Positions 61,673-64,000 of a stretch of 64,000 bases of DNA are shown piece after piece. Below the pieces are notes generated by a model that was not told the origin of the DNA, ran no database searches, and saw nothing but the letters and a program-made list of their open reading frames with translations. The stretch lies in the NCBI GenBank assembly GCA_900176545.1, contig FWXP01000005.1, forward strand, positions 62,001 through 126,000, in the 5' to 3' direction. The position numbers and the translations under genes were made by a program. How positions within the stretch are numbered: the first letter of the stretch is position 1; each line of letters begins with the position of its first letter. Origin of the DNA: Oscillospiraceae bacterium (GTDB lineage: Bacteria > Bacillota > Clostridia > Saccharofermentanales > Saccharofermentanaceae).

Positions 61673-62998
61673 ATGCTGCTCTCGCTGATCGTCTTTATCC
61701 TTTACTCGAATATTGCCGTTATCGCATACTTCGCGGGTATGGAAGAAGCGGCAGTTCCGGCAGCGCTCATAGGCTTTTTGCCTTTCGTTCTTTGCGTGAT
61801 ATTTCCGTCATACAAGAAGATAGAGGATAAGAGGATACGAAAGCTTCAAAGGGGCGTAGCTCTCCTCATAGAGTTCCTGATAACATGCGTCGTCGATGCG
61901 GGAATGCTCATAACATATCTTGTATATGCAAACATGAATGAAGGTATAGCTTCGGATATAGTTGCCAAAGAAGTGATCATTGCCGTCATCGCAGGCAATA
62001 TCATCTTCTGGAGCGGCATCATTACCGTCTATGTCAGGTCCAAGCAGCTCGGCTTTAAGTGGAGGGTAATAGGGATCCTGTGCGGAATGATCCCCATAGC
62101 TCATCTCGTAGCTCTGGGCTATATAATCAGGATCACCTTCCGTGAGTACAGGGATGAGAATGCCAGATATATCCTCAACAAGAGCAGGGTGGCAGATAAG
62201 ATATGTCAGACCAAGTATCCGATACTCATGGTACACGGCGTATTCTTCAGGGACTCGGATTTCTTCAATTACTGGGGAAGGATCCCTGCCGATCTTGAAG
62301 AGAACGGAGCTACCATCTTTTACGGCGATCAGGAGTCGGCAGCATCCGTTGATGAATGCGGAAAGCAGCTGGCGGCTAAGATAAAGGAGATAGTAGAGAA
62401 GAACGGCTGTGGGAAGGTCAATATCATCGCTCACTCCAAGGGAGGACTTGATTCGAGAGCGGCTATATCCTTATGCGGCGCGGCTCCTTATGTAGCTTCT
62501 CTTACTACGATCAATTCCCCTCACTACGGATGTCAGTTCGCTGATTACCTTCTTACTAAGGCCCCGGACAGCCTTCGTGCTTCAATAGCATCTAAGTACA
62601 ATGCGGTGCTCACAAAAGTAGGAGATAAAAAGCCCGACTTCCTGGCAGCGGTATCGGACCTTACGGATACTTCCTGCAAGGCTTTTAACGAGCGCTGTCC
62701 CAACAGTCCGGATGTCTACTACCAGAGTGTAGGATCCACCTCAGTAAAGGCTTCGGGAGGAAGATTCCCGCTGAACCTTTCGTACCATCTTGTAAAACAC
62801 TTTGACGGCGTTAACGATGGTCTGGTATCATTGCCTTCTATGAAATGGGGCGACAACTTTGAAGTGGTAAAGCCCCGAAAGAAGAGAGGTATCACTCACG
62901 GCGATATGATCGATCTCATGAGAGAGAATATAGACGGCTTCGACGTTCGTGAGACATACGTAAAGATAGTAAGCGGACTTAAGGAGAGAGGATTTTGA
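61673..62998 (+). CDS. Membrane-attached alpha/beta-hydrolase (lipase-like)
   Basis: A 441-residue protein. Four to five transmembrane segments fill residues 1-150. The C-terminal domain (about 185-440) is an alpha/beta hydrolase: PILMVHGVFFRDSDFFNYWG (oxyanion region), the nucleophile elbow AHSKGG with Ser255, an Asp in DGVNDGLVS and His in ITHGDM. This is the layout of Gram-positive triacylglycerol lipases and PGAP1-like esterases, with an unusual membrane anchor. It begins two bases after pflA and overlaps the HAD gene by 4 bp. Confidence 0.82.
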   Translation: MLLSLIVFILYSNIAVIAYFAGMEEAAVPAALIGFLPFVLCVIFPSYKKIEDKRIRKLQRGVALLIEFLITCVVDAGMLITYLVYANMNEGIASDIVAKEVIIAVIAGNIIFWSGIITVYVRSKQLGFKWRVIGILCGMIPIAHLVALGYIIRITFREYRDENARYILNKSRVADKICQTKYPILMVHGVFFRDSDFFNYWGRIPADLEENGATIFYGDQESAASVDECGKQLAAKIKEIVEKNGCGKVNIIAHSKGGLDSRAAISLCGAAPYVASLTTINSPHYGCQFADYLLTKAPDSLRASIASKYNAVLTKVGDKKPDFLAAVSDLTDTSCKAFNERCPNSPDVYYQSVGSTSVKASGGRFPLNLSYHLVKHFDGVNDGLVSLPSMKWGDNFEVVKPRKKRGITHGDMIDLMRENIDGFDVRETYVKIVSGLKERGF

Positions 62999-63774
62999 TA
63001 AAGCTCGTAGCACTCGATATGGACGGCACGCTCTTGGACAGTCAAAAGCGTGCCCCTTCTGATTTTGCGGATTGGGTAAAGGAGCATGACGGGATAATGA
63101 CCGTCCTTGCAAGCGGAAGACAATACTATACCCTCGAAAGGCAGTTCGATGACTTGAAGGACTACGCCCTGTTCGTGGCCGAGAACGGTGCCATAGTATA
63201 TAACAGGGATGAAGTGATATATGAGAACAGCATGGACCCCAAGGCGGTGGACGAGACCCTGGAAGTGATACTGAACCTTCCCGGAGCCATCCCCATCATG
63301 TGCGGGGTGGAGTCCGCGTATATAGCGGAAGCATCCAAGGAAGCCATGACGGAGTCAGCGAAATATTACGCTCGCCTCAAGTTCGTAAAGGACCTTCACG
63401 AATATGTCCATAAGGATCGTTTCCTGAAGATAGCAGTCTTCTTCGCAGGAAGAGATGCGGAGAAGGCTTATAACTCCATGCCGAAGCTCCCTGCCGGCAT
63501 ATCGCCGCTGCTCTCGGGAGACCGCTGGATCGATGTGGCAAATGACAGCATAGGCAAGGGTGAGGCCATAGGCAAGATAAGGATCAAGTACGGCCTTGAT
63601 AAAGAGGAGTGCATGGCCTTCGGTGATTACCTGAACGACATGTCCATGATCCTGGAATGCGGTCAGAGCTATGCCATGAAGAATGCTCATGATGATATAA
63701 AGCGAGCGGCAAGATATGTGACTGAATTCGATAATGACAATGACGGCGTCATGAGGGTGCTCAGAAATATCTGA
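62995..63774 (+). CDS. HAD-superfamily phosphatase, Cof type (IIB)
   Basis: A 259-residue phosphatase with motif I ALDMDGTLLDS (Asp8 nucleophile), motif II in LASGRQYY, and motif IV FGDYLNDMSM; a IIB cap lies between about 80 and 190. The start is TTG at 62995, supported by AAGGAGAGAGG just upstream, and it overlaps the lipase stop. A second Cof-type enzyme is encoded at 23386; the two are not close. Substrate unknown. Confidence 0.85.
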   Translation: MIKLVALDMDGTLLDSQKRAPSDFADWVKEHDGIMTVLASGRQYYTLERQFDDLKDYALFVAENGAIVYNRDEVIYENSMDPKAVDETLEVILNLPGAIPIMCGVESAYIAEASKEAMTESAKYYARLKFVKDLHEYVHKDRFLKIAVFFAGRDAEKAYNSMPKLPAGISPLLSGDRWIDVANDSIGKGEAIGKIRIKYGLDKEECMAFGDYLNDMSMILECGQSYAMKNAHDDIKRAARYVTEFDNDNDGVMRVLRNI

Positions 63775-63842
63775 TCCCAAGAGAAACCGACGGTCTCATA
63801 ATGTATAATCAAGTTAATATGTGTGTTGCGGAGGAGTAAGAA

Positions 63843-64000
63843 ATGTTGATCGAATACAGGGGGCATTCGTGCTTCAAGATAACCCAGGATTCATTCTCTC
63901 TCATAACAGATCCCTATATGCCGGGCTCGGTTCCGGGACTTAAGGATCTTGACGAGAAAGCTAACCAGGTGATCTGTTCTCACCAGCACGGAGACCATTA
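63843..64000 (+). CDS. Metallo-beta-lactamase-fold hydrolase, 5' part (UlaG-like)
   Basis: The first 52 codons of a gene cut by the right window edge. The start MLIEYRGHSCFKI, the LITDPYMPG stretch and the metal motif SHQHGDH are typical of the UlaG/YtkL-type MBL-fold family, in which HxHxDH binds two metals. GGAGGAG lies about eight bases before the ATG. A TATAAT at 63804-63809 may be its -10. Substrate cannot be predicted. Confidence 0.85.
   Translation, partial: MLIEYRGHSCFKITQDSFSLITDPYMPGSVPGLKDLDEKANQVICSHQHGDH

Noticed and set aside
1-64000. CRISPR arrays, tRNA or rRNA genes, insertion sequences, prophage
   Set aside because: None was recognised by reading: no regularly spaced repeats, no transposase or integrase motifs, no cloverleaf or rRNA-like stretch. 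A covariance search could still reveal a small RNA.

Overview
The window reads as chromosome of a strictly anaerobic, Gram-positive member of the Clostridia, probably from a gut or rumen habitat. The oxygen-sensitive enzymes point to anaerobiosis: class III ribonucleotide reductase with its activase, and pyruvate formate-lyase with its activase. A sortase-type surface protein, a class A penicillin-binding protein, a DltA-like ligase, YfhO and YitT fit a Gram-positive envelope. An apparent GH120 beta-xylosidase suggests use of plant xylan. No species is claimed. I saw no rRNA, tRNA, CRISPR array, transposase or phage gene.

Layout. 1-4 kb: a patatin-like lipase diverges from a zur-znuC-znuB-yitT operon behind a Fur-type operator. 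4-9 kb: a 926-residue SpaA-type surface protein, a CarD-type regulator, a small secreted remnant and a lipoprotein. 8.9-16.3 kb: an aromatic amino acid operon (aroF, tyrA, aroB, aroA, aroC, a chorismate mutase-shikimate dehydrogenase-shikimate kinase fusion, aroQ). It is preceded by a promoter, a 27-codon leader peptide full of Phe and Tyr codons, an antiterminator candidate and an intrinsic terminator. 16.4-24 kb: an SseB-like protein, nrdDG behind two NrdR boxes, a membrane EAL protein, nnrE and a HAD phosphatase. 24-32 kb: a LysR-like regulator, a Sel1-repeat protein, a DUF4236 protein, cysK, a PlsC-like acyltransferase and the GH120 enzyme. 32.5-37.7 kb: two tandem copies of an ABC exporter cassette, with a scar at the junction. 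37.6-44.3 kb, minus strand: wecB and a glycosyl-transfer operon, an XRE/zinc-ribbon regulator, an acyltransferase, a decayed phosphatidyltransferase and an RlmD-like methyltransferase. 44.4-49 kb: PBP1A and pflB. 49.2-60.9 kb: a surface-glycan island. 60.9-64 kb: pflA, a lipase, a HAD phosphatase and the start of a metallo-beta-lactamase-fold gene.

Two systems stand out. The first is a ribosome-mediated attenuator for the aromatic operon. All its parts can be read directly: promoter, ribosome binding site, Phe/Tyr leader ORF, an 11-bp antiterminator pairing at the leader stop codon, and a terminator. The textbook control of such operons in this phylum is T-box or TRAP. The second is the island lying between pflB and pflA, genes that are usually adjacent. 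It combines WecE and WecD-like enzymes (4-amino-4,6-dideoxyhexose), two dedicated acyl carrier proteins, a KAS III, a ketoreductase, an AAC(3)-like N-acyltransferase and a DltA-like adenylating ligase. It ends with a polyprenyl-phosphate glycosyltransferase, a two-subunit SMR flippase and a YfhO-type GT-C enzyme. I infer a pathway that builds, acylates, exports and attaches an amino-sugar decoration, comparable in parts list to the viosamine island of plant-pathogenic Pseudomonas.
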